A stretch of DNA of 64,000 nucleotides, from assembly GCF_001039355.2 (NCBI RefSeq), contig NW_019774692.1:320106-384105 (forward strand), in the 5' to 3' direction. Shown one piece after another: positions 9,915-22,040 of the stretch. Numbering within the stretch: the stretch's first letter is position 1; each line of letters starts with the position of its first letter. Position numbers and translations under genes: made by a program. The notes beneath the pieces are model-generated. The model was not told where the DNA came from. It ran no database searches and saw nothing but the letters and a program-made list of their open reading frames with translations. This DNA is from Lingula anatina. Lineage: Eukaryota > Brachiopoda > Lingulata > Lingulida > Lingulidae.

Positions 9915-11480
9915 ATGAAATTTTTATTATTTAAAACATTGAATAAATTATTTTTTAAAAACGGATTTGGTATTTTAAGTATTATATTAAATTTGTTGTA
10001 TATAATTATGTTTGGATTTTCATATAAAGGTTTTTTAACACAATCAATAAATTTACCATTTTTAATGATTATTTCAAATTCAATTCTTTTAATGCCAATG
10101 TTGATTTTAAGAATAAAAAAAATGACTTTTATTAAAAAATTTTTTTTAATTAAAAAAAGTAAAATTAAAAATTTTTTACCATTATTTTATTTTTTTGTAG
10201 TTAATATTTTTTTATATTTTTTTGCAATAGCTATTATATTTTTAATAAATATAAAAGAACAAAAGTTTATTGATTCATTTTTTTCTTCTATTGATATTTT
10301 TGAGTTTTTATTTTCTTTAATTTTGGTTAATTTATTTTGTTTATTTTTTGGACAATTTTTGTTTTTATATATTAATAATTTTTTAGCTTTAGTTCTTTTG
10401 AGTAATTTTATATATTTATTTGGTTCATTTTTATCTGGAGCATTAATACCAATTGAAATGATAAATAAAAATGAAATTATGAAAACACTATCTTTAATGA
10501 ATCCATTTACATATTTAAATAATTTATTATCTAATGCATTAACTTCAAAGGGTAATGAATTTATAAATTTAGAAAAAGGTGGTATTTTTGATTTTGATAA
10601 AGATTTTATTGGTTTTAGTGCACAAGGAAACAGAACAGAAACAAAAATAATTTTTGATAAAGATCAAAAATTATATAATTTTTTATTCCCATTTTTATCA
10701 ATAATATTAATTTTTTTTATTACATTATTTAAAAAAATAGAGTTAGAATTTAATTCAAAAAGTATGTTTTTTAATAATTTTAAAAGAATAAAAAAAATAG
10801 ATCATAATTCAAACAAATTGATAGAGGTAAAAAATTTAAATAAAAAATTTAAAAAACAAATAATTTTTAAAAACGCAAACATTTCAATATATAAAAAAGA
10901 TGTTTTGGGAATTATTGGTGAAAATGGAACAGGTAAAACAACATTTTTTAAAATATTGTCTGGATTAGGAAATGCTGATTCTGGAACAATACATTATAAT
11001 TTTGATTATAAATATTCACAAGCTGAAAAAATGAATTTTTTGTTTCAAACCTCAAAATATCCTGAATTATTAAAAGTTAAAGATGTTTTAGATTGTTGTA
11101 TTGATAAAAATATAGATGTAAATTATTTTAATAGTATTAAGAAGATATTTAATATTGAATCAATTTTAAATAAAAGAACATATGTTTTATCTGGCGGTGA
11201 AAAACAAAGATTATCTTTATTAATATCAATTATTGATAAACCAGATATATTATTTTTAGATGAATTTACAAGTAATTTAGATATTAAGACTAAATTTGAA
11301 ACTTTAAAAAAATTAAAACAATATTTTAAACAAACTAGAACAGCATGTATATTAATTACACATGATATTAATGTTTTAAACAATTTTTGTAATAAAATTG
11401 TTTTATTAAAAAACAAAAAATTTCAAAATATTGAAAAAAAAGATATTAATGAAGAAAAAATTATTAGTCTTTTTAATTAA
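9915..11480 (+). CDS. ABC transporter, membrane and ATPase domains fused
   Basis: A 521-residue exporter half. The N-terminal part (to about residue 275) has six or so hydrophobic segments in the ABC-2 permease style, including LFGSFLSGALIPIEMINK and NPFTYLNNLL, with a soluble loop near 215-250. After a short linker the ATPase domain has Walker A GENGTGKTT at about 335, signature LSGGEKQR at about 430 and Walker B ILFLDEFTSNLD just after, then the switch His in ITHDI. Permease-first fusion is like the ABCG order reversed and is less common in bacteria than separate genes. It contains no Trp codon. Substrate unknown. Confidence 0.85.
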   Translation: MKFLLFKTLNKLFFKNGFGILSIILNLLYIIMFGFSYKGFLTQSINLPFLMIISNSILLMPMLILRIKKMTFIKKFFLIKKSKIKNFLPLFYFFVVNIFLYFFAIAIIFLINIKEQKFIDSFFSSIDIFEFLFSLILVNLFCLFFGQFLFLYINNFLALVLLSNFIYLFGSFLSGALIPIEMINKNEIMKTLSLMNPFTYLNNLLSNALTSKGNEFINLEKGGIFDFDKDFIGFSAQGNRTETKIIFDKDQKLYNFLFPFLSIILIFFITLFKKIELEFNSKSMFFNNFKRIKKIDHNSNKLIEVKNLNKKFKKQIIFKNANISIYKKDVLGIIGENGTGKTTFFKILSGLGNADSGTIHYNFDYKYSQAEKMNFLFQTSKYPELLKVKDVLDCCIDKNIDVNYFNSIKKIFNIESILNKRTYVLSGGEKQRLSLLISIIDKPDILFLDEFTSNLDIKTKFETLKKLKQYFKQTRTACILITHDINVLNNFCNKIVLLKNKKFQNIEKKDINEEKIISLFN

Positions 11481-11740
11481 TAAATTTATTAAAATTTAAA
11501 TTATTAAAGATTTTAAAATTAAAAATAAAATTGAAAACAATAATACTTTTTTTTCTTAAATATTAAATTAGATTATTTTTCAAAAAATAAAAATTATAAT
11601 ATTTATTAAATAATAAGTTTTTAATAAATAAAAAAATTAATTATAAAAGTTTTTATTTTTAATAAAAAATAATTAAAAGCAAAAATTAAAATAATTAAAA
11701 AAATTTATTTTATAAAAACAGATATTTAATTTTAAAAAAA
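11481..11740. other. Intergenic A/T spacer, no gene seen
   Basis: 260 bases between the ABC transporter and serS. All six frames are closed by frequent stops; no RNA fold or recognisable repeat was seen. It probably holds the transporter terminator and the serS promoter, and could hold a T-box-like leader, but no T-box core sequence was found. Confidence 0.5.
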
Positions 11741-12979
11741 ATGATTAATTTAAAAGATATATTAAATAATTTAGATTATAGTTTTAACCAAATTAAAAAA
11801 AGAAACAATAAATATTTAAAAGATTTACAAAATTTAATTGATATTTATAAACAAAGAAATTTAATTCTTAAAAATATTGAAGATTTAAAATTTAAAAGAA
11901 ATCAAATTAGTAAACAAATTTCAAAAATATCTAAAAATAAAAAAGAAATAATAAAAGAATCTAAAGAAATTGGTATTCAAATTTTAAATTTAGAAAAAAA
12001 AATTATTAAATTTGAATTAAAATTAAAAGAACTAATTTATAAAATTCCAAATATACCACATAAAAGTGTTAAAGTTGGATTTACACCTAATGATAATGAA
12101 ATTGTTTTTATAAGTAAAGATAAATTAAAAAAAACAGATATTTCACATGATGAAATTGCAAAAAAATTAAATTGAGTTCAATTTGAAGAAGCAGTTAATT
12201 TAACACAATCTAGATTTATTTTATATATAAATGAAGGTGCTAAAATGTTAAGGGTTTTAAAAAATTATATGTTAGATTATCATATTAAGAATTCTTATAC
12301 TGAAATATTTGCACCAAATGTTATTAAAGAAAGTGGTTTGTGAGGTACTGGACAGTTTCCAAAAATGAAAGATGATTGTTATAAATTAGAAAATGAAGAT
12401 CTTTATTTATTACCAACTTCTGAGGTTTCATTGATAAATTATTCTGCAAAAAAATTATTTAATGAACAAGAATTACCATTAAAATTTTGTTCATATTCTT
12501 TATGTTTTAGAAAAGAAGCAGGAGCATCAGGCTTAAAAACAAAAGGATTGATTAGATTACATCAATTTAACAAAGTTGAAATAGTTCAAATTACAAAACA
12601 AGAAGAATCTTATAATGCATTAGAAGAAATGTTAAAACAAGTAACTGGAATTTTAAAAGAATTAAAAATTCCATATCGTGTTTTAAATTTATGTACAGGT
12701 GATTTAGGTTTTTCATCTTCAAAAACATATGATGTTGAAGCTTGAATGCCATCTAAAAATACATATGTTGAAATTTCTTCTATTTCTAATACAGAAACAT
12801 TTCAATCAAATGCATTAAATATTAAATATATTGATATAAATGGTAAAAAAAAGTTAGCACACACATTAAATGGTTCTGGTCTTGCAATTGATAGATTAAT
12901 AGCAGTTCTTTTAGAAAATTATTATGATAAAAAAAATAATGTTTTTATTTGACCAGATGTCTTAAAAAAATATATTTAA
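11741..12979 (+). CDS. serS: Seryl-tRNA synthetase
   Basis: Class II synthetase charging tRNA-Ser, 412 residues. The N-terminal 100 residues form the long antiparallel coiled-coil arm (lysine/isoleucine-rich heptads) that contacts the tRNA variable arm. Catalytic motif 2 is FRKEAGASGLKTKGLIRLHQ near residue 260 and motif 3 is LNGSGLAIDRLIAVLLENY near 385. Several Trp, including one in the WMP of the active-site loop, are UGA. It starts a tight cluster with dnaX, tmk and holB; dnaX begins 5 bases after its stop. Confidence 0.96.
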
Positions 12980-12984
12980 AAAAA

Positions 12985-14475
12985 ATGGAAAAAGAAAGAA
13001 ATTTTTATCGTAAATATCGTCCTAAAAAATTTAGTGAAATTTATGGACAAGAAACAATTGTTACTATTTTAAAAGAACAAGTTAATAGAAAAAAAACACA
13101 TTTTGCATATTTGTTTACTGGAATACATGGTATAGGTAAAACATCTACTGCAAGAATTTTATCTAAAGCAATAAATTGTTTAGATAATAAAATGGGTGAA
13201 ATTTGTGAAAAATGCAAAATTTGTATTTTAAATAAAGAACAACCAATTGATATTTATGAAATTGATGCAGCATCTAATAATGGTGTTGAACAAATTAGAA
13301 GTTTGAAAGAAAAAGCATTAATTTCTCCATTATTATCAAATAAAAAAATATATATCATTGATGAAGTTCATATGCTTTCAAAAAGTGCTTATAATGCTTT
13401 TTTAAAGTTATTGGAAGAACCACCTTTTCATGTTGTTTTTATATTAGCTACAACACAAATTTTTAAAATTTCAGAAACTATTTTGTCTCGTTGTCAAATT
13501 TTTGAATTTCATCCATTAAATGATAATACATTAATAAATTTATTGAATTTTGTTTCTGAAAAAGAAGGAATTATTATTGAAGAAAAAGCTTTAAAATTGA
13601 TAGCAAAAAAAACAAAAGGTTCAGTAAGAGAAGCATTAAATATATTGGAACAAATAAGTTTTTTAAATAAAGATTTAAAAATAACAGAAAAAGATCTAAG
13701 AAATTATTTAGGAATTGTTAATAATGAAACAATTAATAATTTTATTTTAAGTTTATTACAAAATGAAAAACAAAAATCATTAGAAATTGTTGAAAATTTA
13801 TTTAAAGTTGGTGTTGATTTAAAAAATTTTTATTTAAGTTTAATTGAAAAATTAACATCTATTATTTTTGATAAGTTTTTAGAAAAAAAAATAGAAGAAG
13901 ATATTTTTAAAAAACATTCAATTGAAAGTTTGAAAGTAATATTAGATCTTTTGGTTAAAAGATATTCTGAATTTATTAATTTAAATATATTACAAGTTTT
14001 ACGTTTAATTATTTTAGAAAATTGAAATATTGATAAAAAAGAAAAAACAATTATTAAAAAACAAGAAATTATTGAAAATAAAATTAATTTAACAAATAAA
14101 ATAAAAAAAGAAGATTTATTTATAAAAAGTAAACTTAGTAAATGTATTGAAATTTTAAAAGAAAGAAATAAAGATTTATTAGAATTTGTAAAAATTAATT
14201 GAAATATAATAACAAATTATTTAGAACATGATATTTATAAACATTTTGCAAAATTATTGATGAATGCAAGAGTTCTTTCTGTTTCAAATAAAAATGAAAT
14301 ATTAATTAAAGTTAAAACAAAAAAAGAAAGAGAAAAATTAAATATTTTAAGTCAAAATGAAGAATATTTAAAATTTATTGAAAAAATTTTTGGAAAAAAA
14401 TTTAAAATTTTTACAATTGATTTTGATGAAGTTGTCATTTTAAAACAGGAATTTAATAAATTAAAACATGAATAA
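12985..14475 (+). CDS. dnaX: DNA polymerase III gamma/tau subunit
   Basis: Motor of the clamp loader, 496 residues. AAA+ features: YRPKKFSEIYGQE at the start, Walker A GIHGIGKTST at about 47-55, a four-cysteine zinc motif (C at INC, then CEKCKIC) around 65-85, Walker B IIDEVHML near 125, and the sensor SRC in ILSRCQIFEF near 170. After residue 350 there is a tau-like extension rich in Lys/Ile. The frame crosses UGA at 14023 and 14200. It overlaps tmk by 8 nt. With holB two genes downstream it supplies the clamp loader. Confidence 0.95.
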
Positions 14476-15133
14476 AAGTAAAAGTATATTAATTGTTTTA
14501 GAAGGAGTTGATGGTATTGGTAAAACTACCATTTTAAATAAATTACAAAAAAAATTAATTAAATTAGGAATTTGTGCAATTTTAACAAAAGAACCAAGTA
14601 ATTCTTTGAATGGATTTGAAATAAGAAATGTTTTATTAAATACAAAATATCATTTAACACCTATGAATGAATTACTTTTATTTTTACTTGATAGAAATAT
14701 TCATATTGAAAATAAAATTAAAATTTTAAAAGAAAATAAAAATAAAAAAAATACAGTAATTTTATGTGATAGATCATTTTATTCTACTTTTGTTTATCAA
14801 GGAAAAATTGGTAAAATTCCATTAGATGATATATATGAATTACATAAGATATCAAATTCTTTTTTTTGACCTGATTTAACTTTTTTTGTTGATGTTGTAA
14901 ATGAAAAAGATTATGAAAAAATTAATGAAAGAAGGTTACATAAAAAGGATAGAATTGAATCTAAAACAGAAAATAAATATAAAGAAATTTCAAAATTTTA
15001 TACTGAAATTAAAAAATATTTTCAAACAAAAAAACCAGATTTAAATATAAAAACTATTAAATGAGTTGAAGAAACAGATAAAATGGTAAATTTTATTTTA
15101 AAAGAAATAATATTTAAATTAAATGAGAATTAA
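14468..15133 (+). CDS. tmk: Thymidylate kinase
   Basis: Phosphorylates dTMP to dTDP, 221 residues. P-loop LEGVDGIGKTT at about 12-22, the DRX-type TKEPSNSLNGFEIRNVLL, LFLLDRNIHIE around 75, and the catalytic CDRSFYSTFVYQG near 100-112. The LID has KKDRIES. Two Trp are UGA (14867, 15062). It overlaps dnaX at the start and holB at the end, the conserved tmk-holB pairing of Firmicutes. Confidence 0.95.
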
Positions 15134-15989
15134 TATTAATTATAAAAAATATTTTAATTTATTAAAAGTTACTAATAATTTAAAAAATCATTATTTAATT
15201 GAAAGTGATTTTTTAAGTGCAAAAAAGATGGTTTTTGATATTTTAAAAATTTTAATTTGTAAAAAAAATGGTTTTTGTGATTTAAATTGCAATTATTGTA
15301 ATTTAATTGAAAAACAAGATATTAATTATTTTTTTATTTTTGATATTCAAAAAAAAGAACAAATTGAAGAAGTTAAAAAATTAATTAATTGAGTATCTTT
15401 AAACAATGATTTAAATAAAAGTTATTTTTGAATTCCAAATTGTGAATTTTTAACAATATCTTCAAGTAATAAATTATTAAAATTTTTAGAAGAAACAAAA
15501 GAAAATGTTATTGGTTTTTTTACAACAAAATCAAAAGAAAAAATAGTTCCAACAATTTTTTCTCGTTTAGTTTATTTAAATTTTATAAATAGTAAAAAAA
15601 TAGATATTTTTGAAAATGATCACAAACAAATATTAAAAGAAATTGATTTTAATTTTCAAAATTATTCAGATGATGAAATAAATAATTGATTTTTAAATTT
15701 AGATATTTTAATAAATGATTTTTTTTATAATGTAGAAAATAATAACATGGAAAAATTTTTAATTTATGAAAAAGAAGATTTTTTATTAAAAAATTTTTGA
15801 ATTTTTATTGAAATTTTAATTATAAAAATTGAAAAATTAAAAACAATAAATTTAAAATTTAAAAAAATACTTAAAATTTTAATGAAAATGCTTTCTGTTA
15901 ATAAAAATTTAAATAAAATTTCTAAAAATAATTTAAGTTCTAAAGTTAATTTAATAAAATTAATAGAAAATATAAAAAAAATAAGTTAA
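15123..15989 (+). CDS. holB: DNA polymerase III delta' subunit (clamp-loader)
   Basis: Likely delta' of the clamp loader, 288 residues with five or more UGA Trp. Visible signs are a zinc-type Cys cluster (CKKNGFCDLNCNYC near residue 40-55), EFLTISSSNKLLKFLEET (the NALLKTLEEP motif) near 115, and TIFSRLVYL near 145, where the SRC motif has become SRL. No Walker A, as expected for delta'. The C-terminal half is poorly conserved. Position after tmk supports the call. It overlaps tmk by 11 nt. Confidence 0.85.
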
Positions 15990-16013
15990 AAAGTATAAAA
16001 TATCATAAAAGTT

Positions 16014-18014
16014 ATGAATAATAATCAAACACCTAAAAAACCAAAAAAAAATATTAATTTTTTAACAATATTTTTATTAATTATTTCATTGTTTTCTTTA
16101 ATTCTTTTAATTCAAGGAAGTTTTAAAAGTTCTCAATTTAATGTTGGTAATAAAGAAAGAAAAATATTATTTAAAAAAATTAATAGTTTAAATAAGACAG
16201 ATTTAAATTCACAATTAGAAGTAACTTCTGTATACAATCGAGCAACTTTTCCATCAAGGATTAGTTTTAAATTTTTAAAAGATTTTAAAAAAGATGCTGT
16301 TAATGGTAAAAAAGCAGAATTGATGTTTAAAAAAGATCAATCTATTGTTTTGTTAATGGAAAAAGAAGAATGGTTAAAATTAAAAGATAAATTTAGAATT
16401 AACAAAGAAGATATTTTTTCAGGAAATACTTTTGATTCTGATTCTCTTCCAAAAACTTGATTTACAATAACAACTAACATATTATCATTTTTAGCTCCAT
16501 TTTTGTTCATTATTTTTATTTTTTATGTATTAAGAAGATTTATGGTACCTGGATTAAGTTCATCTATTGGTTCAATTGGTGCTGGTTTTAAAGGTACAGA
16601 TTTAAAAAAATCAAATATAAAGTTTACAGATGTAGCTGGTATTGAAGAAGAAAAAATAGAATTATTAGAAGTTGTTGATTTTTTAAAACAACCAAAAAAA
16701 TATATAGATATGGGTGCAAGGATTCCTAAAGGTGTACTTTTGTATGGTGAACCTGGTACTGGTAAAACATTATTAGCAAAAGCTGTTTCTGGTGAAGCAA
16801 ATGTTCCATTTTTTTCAGTTGCTGGTTCAGAATTTGAGGAAACATTTGTAGGTTTAGGGGCATCAAGAATTAGAAAATTATTTAATAATGCTAAAAAATA
16901 TGCTCCATGTATTATTTTTGTTGATGAAATTGATTCACTTGCTAGTAAAAGAAATAGTTTTGGAAGTGTTTCAAATGATCAAACATTAAATCAATTTTTA
17001 ACAGAAATGGATGGTTTTGAAACAAATGAAGGAATAATTATTATTGGTTCAACAAATAGAGTAGAAACACTTGATCCTGCAATATTAAGATCTGGACGTT
17101 TTGATAGAAAAATTCAAATACCATTACCAGATTTAAAAGCTCGTGAAGATATTTTAGCAATTCATGCAAGAAATAAAAAATTGGATAATACAGTTGTTTT
17201 AAAAGAAGTTGCAGAAAAAACACCTGGTTTTAGTGGTGCAGAATTAGAGAACGTTTTAAATGAAGCTACATTATTTGCAGTAAGAAAAAAGAAAAACCAA
17301 ATTTCATTTAAAGAAATTGAAGAAGGTATTGATCGTGTTGTAGGTGGACCAGCAAAAGTTTCAAGAGTTATTTCAAAAAAGACAAAATTATTAGTTTCAA
17401 TACATGAAGCTGGTCATGCTTTGTTAGGTATGATGTTAAGTGAAGCACAAAAAGTTCAAAAAGTAACAATCATTCCACGTGGTTCTGCTGGTGGTTATAC
17501 AATTACAACACCAAAAGATGAAACTTTAATTAATTCAAAAAAATCACTTTATGATCAAATTGCTGGCTTTTTAGGAGGTCGTGCAGCAGAAGAATTGATT
17601 TTTGGTAGTTGAGGTATAACAACAGGTGCTCATGATGATTTCAAAAAAGCAACTAAAATTGCAACTCAAATGGTTAAAAAATTTGGTATGTCAGATTTTG
17701 GTTTAAGATTTAATGATGAAAATGAATCAAAATATTTTGGTATTTCTACAAAATTATCTAATCAAAAATTTAAAGTATTAGATGATGCTGTTGATAAAAT
17801 TTTAAATGATTCATTTGAATTAGCAAAAATTACAATTCAAAAAGAAAAAGATATATTATTAATCATTGCAGAATCTTTATTAATTTTAGAAACAATAACT
17901 GCAAATGATATTAAATTTATTTATGAAAATAAAAAAATACCAAAAAGAGCACAAGATATAAAAGATAAAAATCCTGATATAAAATATTTAGATTTAAATT
18001 TAGTGAATCAATAA
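16014..18014 (+). CDS. ftsH: ATP-dependent zinc metalloprotease FtsH
   Basis: Membrane-anchored AAA protease for quality control, 666 residues. TM1 is about residues 15-35, an extracytoplasmic domain follows to about 150, TM2 is about 152-172. AAA module: Walker A GEPGTGKT (about 245-252), pore loop FVGLG, Walker B IIFVDEID, second region of homology ending LRSGRFDR. The zinc site HEAGH is at about 464-468 and the third ligand Asp is in GAHDDFKKAT. TATCAT lies 7 nt before ATG, so the mRNA may be leaderless. gdpP starts 3 nt after the stop. Confidence 0.97.
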
Positions 18015-18016
18015 TT

Positions 18017-20077
18017 ATGTTTTATAGTAATATAAAAAGATTTTATAAGATAATAATTTGTTTATTATTTCTTTTATTTATATTATTTTTAAGTTTGTTT
18101 TTGTTAATGATTTTTGAAATAATACCAAAAGACAAATTTGATATTAAACATTTTATATTAATTGTTTTAATTTCTTTTATAATATTTTTATTATTTTTAT
18201 ATTTTTTAATTTATAAAGAAAGAAATATAAGAAAACAAATTCCAATTAATGAAATTAATTTTAAATTTTTAGAAAAATTATTAAATACTAATAAAAACAC
18301 TTTAATTGTATTTGATAATAATTATTCTATTTCATGAACTAATAATGAAAAATTATTAAAGAAAATTTTAAAATTAAAAAATATTGATAAATTATATGGA
18401 ACTAAATTAGAAAAAATTTTTGAAAATAAGATTGAAGATATTAAAAACAATAATATGAAATCTTTTTTTAAAGAATTTGATATTTTAGAAGACAATTTTT
18501 TTAACATAACACAAGTAAAGCCTCATGTTATTGTTTTAAAATCATTTTCAAATTTTAAAAAAACTTCAAAATTATTAAAAGAAAGAGAAATTTTTATATT
18601 TTTTATTTCAATAGATGATGAAGTTTTGTTAGGTGAAGATTATGAACTTTTTAATTCACAAAAAAAACAAATTTCTGTATTTGTTGAGTTTGAAATGGAT
18701 CAAATATTAAGTCAAAAAAATATTATTTTACAAACAAGAGAACTTGGTGAATTTGTATTTTTTTCAAGTAGAAAATCATTGAATGAAATTATTGAACACA
18801 AATTTTCTTTTATTAAACATATTTCTGAACAAGTTAAAAAGAAATTTGAAATAGAAATTACATTTTCTGTTGGTTTTTATTTAACTTTTGATGAACAATA
18901 TAATTTAGAAGAACCTATTGAAAATTGAGAATTTGAAACAGTTTTAGAAAAGTATAAAAAATCATTAAATGCTTTAAATATTGCTAAAAAACGTGGTGGT
19001 GATCAAGTTGTTACATTATATTCAGATCAAACATTTAAAACATATGGAAAAGAAAGAAGAAAAACAAAAATTATTCCTGAAGTTAAAAATATACAAAATG
19101 CTTTTTGAAAAACTATTTCAGAATATAAAGATATTTTAATTGTTGGTCATAAAAATGCAGATTTTGATTCAATTGGTTCAGGTATTGCTTTAAAATATTT
19201 ATTGGAAAAAGTTAATTTAAATATAAAAGTAAATTTTATTATTAATGAGTATCAAAAAAATGTTATTAATATAATGTCAAAAATTATTAGTGAAAAAAAT
19301 TTAAATCAATATATATCTTTTAATTTTGACTTAGAAAAATGAAGTAAAAGAAAAACAAAAAATAAATTAATTATTATTATAGATAATAACAATCCAGATT
19401 ATATTGATTTACCAATTAAAGTTCAAGAAAAATTTAATAAGATTTGTATAGATCATCATGTAGATTCAAATAAAATGCAAAATATTTTATTAAATTTAAT
19501 TAAACCTAATTTTTCTTCTACATCAGAAATTATTATGTTTTTAATTCTTTCAAAGTTTCAAAAAAACACATATATTATTCCATCTTTTATTTATAAGTCT
19601 TTATTAATGGGTATTTTATTAGATACAAATAATTTACAAGTAAATGTTAGCAAAAATACTGTTTTAGTTATTGAACTTATTACAAGACATGATATAGATA
19701 TTCAAACACAAATTGATATTTTAAAAACTTTAAATAAAAAAAAGGTTGATGAATCTAAAAAGTTTAATGATTTTTCAATTAAACTTTTTGATGAAAAAAT
19801 TGCTCTTTTATATAAAGAAGATGATAATAGTAAAACACAAATTGTTGCATCAATTGCAGATGATTTTTTAAAAAATTATCAAATTGAAACTGTTTTTGTA
19901 ATTGCAGGAAATGAAAATCAAGTTTTTGTTTCTGCAAGAAGTTTGAAAGAATTTAATGTACAAATAGTTTGTAGAGAGTTAGGTGGTGGTGGTGCAAAAG
20001 ATAGAGCTGCTGCTATTGTTGAAAAAAAGAGTGTTGTTGAAGTTGTTAAAAAAATATTAAATATTTTAAAAAAATAA
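18017..20077 (+). CDS. gdpP: Cyclic-di-AMP phosphodiesterase, GdpP-like
   Basis: Membrane DHH/DHHA1 phosphodiesterase that likely hydrolyses c-di-AMP. 686 residues: two TM helices (about 10-35 and 45-65), a degenerate PAS region, a degenerate GGDEF-like region ending ALNIAKKRGGDQ, then the DHH domain with HKNADFDSIG near 380 (DHH motif I with Ala for the usual Pro) and CIDHH at about 477-481, and a DHHA1 end with RELGGGGAKDRAAA. Same domain order and length as Bacillus GdpP. It follows ftsH with 2 nt spacing. Conserved metal ligands suggest an active enzyme. Confidence 0.9.
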
Positions 20078-20097
20078 TTTGAAAATATAAAAAAATT

Positions 20098-20103
20098 TAT
20101 AAT
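20098..20103 (+). promoter_or_regulatory. -10 box upstream of dnaB
   Basis: TATAAT 13 nt before the dnaB ATG. The -35 region is weak; a TTGAAA at 20079-20084 is too close (13 nt). The leader would be only about six bases. Confidence 0.4.
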
Positions 20104-20116
20104 AAAAGAATAAATA

Positions 20117-21469
20117 ATGAAACAAGATTATAATTCAATTTCATCTGAAAATATTGAAAAAGCAATACTTCATTTTATTTTAGAATCAAATGAAAAACGT
20201 GAAGAGATTTTATCTAAAATAAGAGAGGAAGACTTTGTAGATTCTAAAAATCAATTTATTTTTAAGAAAATTAAAGAATTATTTTTGATAAATAAAAATA
20301 CATTAGATTTAAATCTTCTTGCTCAAAAATTAGAATTAGATGGTGATATTAAAAAAATTGGTGGTTGGATTTATTTAACAGAAATTGTTGATATATATGT
20401 TCCAACTTCAATGATGCAAATATATGTTGAAGCATTAATTAAAAATTCAACTAAAAGAAAAATAGAATTAGAATTAAAATCACTTATAAGTGAAACAAAA
20501 ACAAGCTCTGATTTTGATGCACTAATTTCAAAATTAAGAGAAAAATTAAATGATATTGAAGATTTTTTTAATAGAAATTTTAAAAAATTTATTCCATTAT
20601 CAAAAATTGTAAAAACATTTTTTAAAGAAGCCAAACATTATTCTGAACAAGATGTTAATGGGTTTAAAACTGGTTTTTCAAAGTTAGATACAAAGTTAAA
20701 AGGTTTTCAAAAGGGCGATTTAATTATTTTGGCTGCAAGACCATCAATGGGTAAAACAACTTTAGCATTAAATTTTATTTCTCCAATTGTAGATCAAAAA
20801 AATGAAGATGGAGATGTAATTTTTTTTTCATTAGAAATGTCATCAGAACAATTAGCAAAAAAAATTATTAGATCAAGAACTGATTTTTTTTCAATGTATA
20901 AAGAAGAATTTAATCAAAATTTAAAGTTAAATTTTATAGAAAATTTAAAAAGTAAAAAAATTTTTATTGATAGTTCAAGTAGTATTAATGTTGCAGAAAT
21001 TGGTTTTAAATTAAGAGATTGAAAAAGAAGACGTAAAATTGCTTTGATTGTTATTGATTATTTACAACTTTTAAGTTCAATAAAAGGACAACAAAATTAT
21101 AATAATAGAAATTTAGAAGTTTCAAATTGAACACGTCAATTAAAAGAAATAGCACGTGAAATAAATGTTCCTATTTTGTGTCTTTCACAATTATCAAGAG
21201 GTGTTGAAAAAAGAGAAAATAAGCATCCTTTATTATCTGATTTAAGAGACTCTGGTTCAATTGAACAAGATGCAGATGTGGTTATGTTTTTATATAGAGA
21301 ACATTATTATATAAAAAAAACAGTAGATAATATAAAAGACTATAATTTAATACCACATAATGCAGAAATAAATATTGCAAAACATAGAAATGGTCCAACA
21401 GGTAAAATAGATATAATGTTTTTTCCCGAAAAACAAACTTTTATGGAGTTTTCAGAAGATGATAATTAA
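20117..21469 (+). CDS. dnaB: Replicative DNA helicase DnaB
   Basis: Hexameric 5'-3' helicase at the fork (called DnaC in Bacillus), 450 residues. The N-terminal domain starts with SSENIEKAILHFILE; the RecA-like domain has Walker A AARPSMGKTT at about 212-220, FFSLEMSSEQLAKK near 240, Walker B LIVIDYLQLL near 312, and LSQLSRGVEKRENKHP, then DLRDSGSIEQDADVV and the arginine-finger region KHRNGPTG. Trp residues are mixed TGG and UGA. The rplI gene usually adjacent in Firmicutes is absent here. Confidence 0.97.
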
Positions 21470-22028
21470 TTTGAATAAATCAAAAAATTTTAAAAAATTT
21501 TTAATATTACCAATATTAATGATTTTTATTATTTTATTTACAGCTAAAGTATTTATTGGTTGTGGTGTAAGTGATGGGAAAGAAGTTACACAAAAAATTG
21601 TATGTATAAATTTTAACAATAAAGATAATGAAAAGAAATTTCAAAAAGCAGAAAGATTATTTATAGAAAAATTTTCATTTTTAAACCAAAATAAAGCAAG
21701 TGATGAACTTGAAGAAAAAATAATAAAAAAATTAAATAAAGATTTACAAAATCAATGAAATAAATTTAATCAATTAATAGAAATGAAAGTCATTTTAGAT
21801 AGTCCAAATTTAAAAAATAATTGAATGGATAAAAAAGAAAATTCAATTACATTTAAAAATATTGAATTAGAATTAACTAAAAAAATTAATCCTAAATCAA
21901 AAGAACAAAAAACATTTCTTGTTTCAATAAGTAACAAACAAATTGATATTGAAGTTTCTAATAATAATATAGAAAAAATTTCAGAAAAATATAAACCAGA
22001 AATTTTAAATGTAAGATTAAAAGAATAA
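21459..22028 (+). CDS. Probable lipoprotein or membrane-anchored protein, unknown function
   Basis: 189 residues. The N-terminus has lysines (residues 6-13), a hydrophobic core of about 20 residues and a Cys in VFIGCGVSD near residue 34, which fits a mycoplasma-style lipobox with F in place of the usual L at -3. The remainder is hydrophilic, Lys/Asn/Glu-rich with no recognised domain. It overlaps dnaB by 11 nt and precedes an ECF S-component by 12 nt. A role as substrate-related partner of that transporter is possible but unproven. Confidence 0.6.
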
Positions 22029-22040
22029 AAAGATAAAAAA

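Noticed and set aside
11481-11740. tRNA gene or T-box leader upstream of serS
   Set aside because: No cloverleaf, no G/C stems and no T-box core sequence; the spacer is plain A/T.
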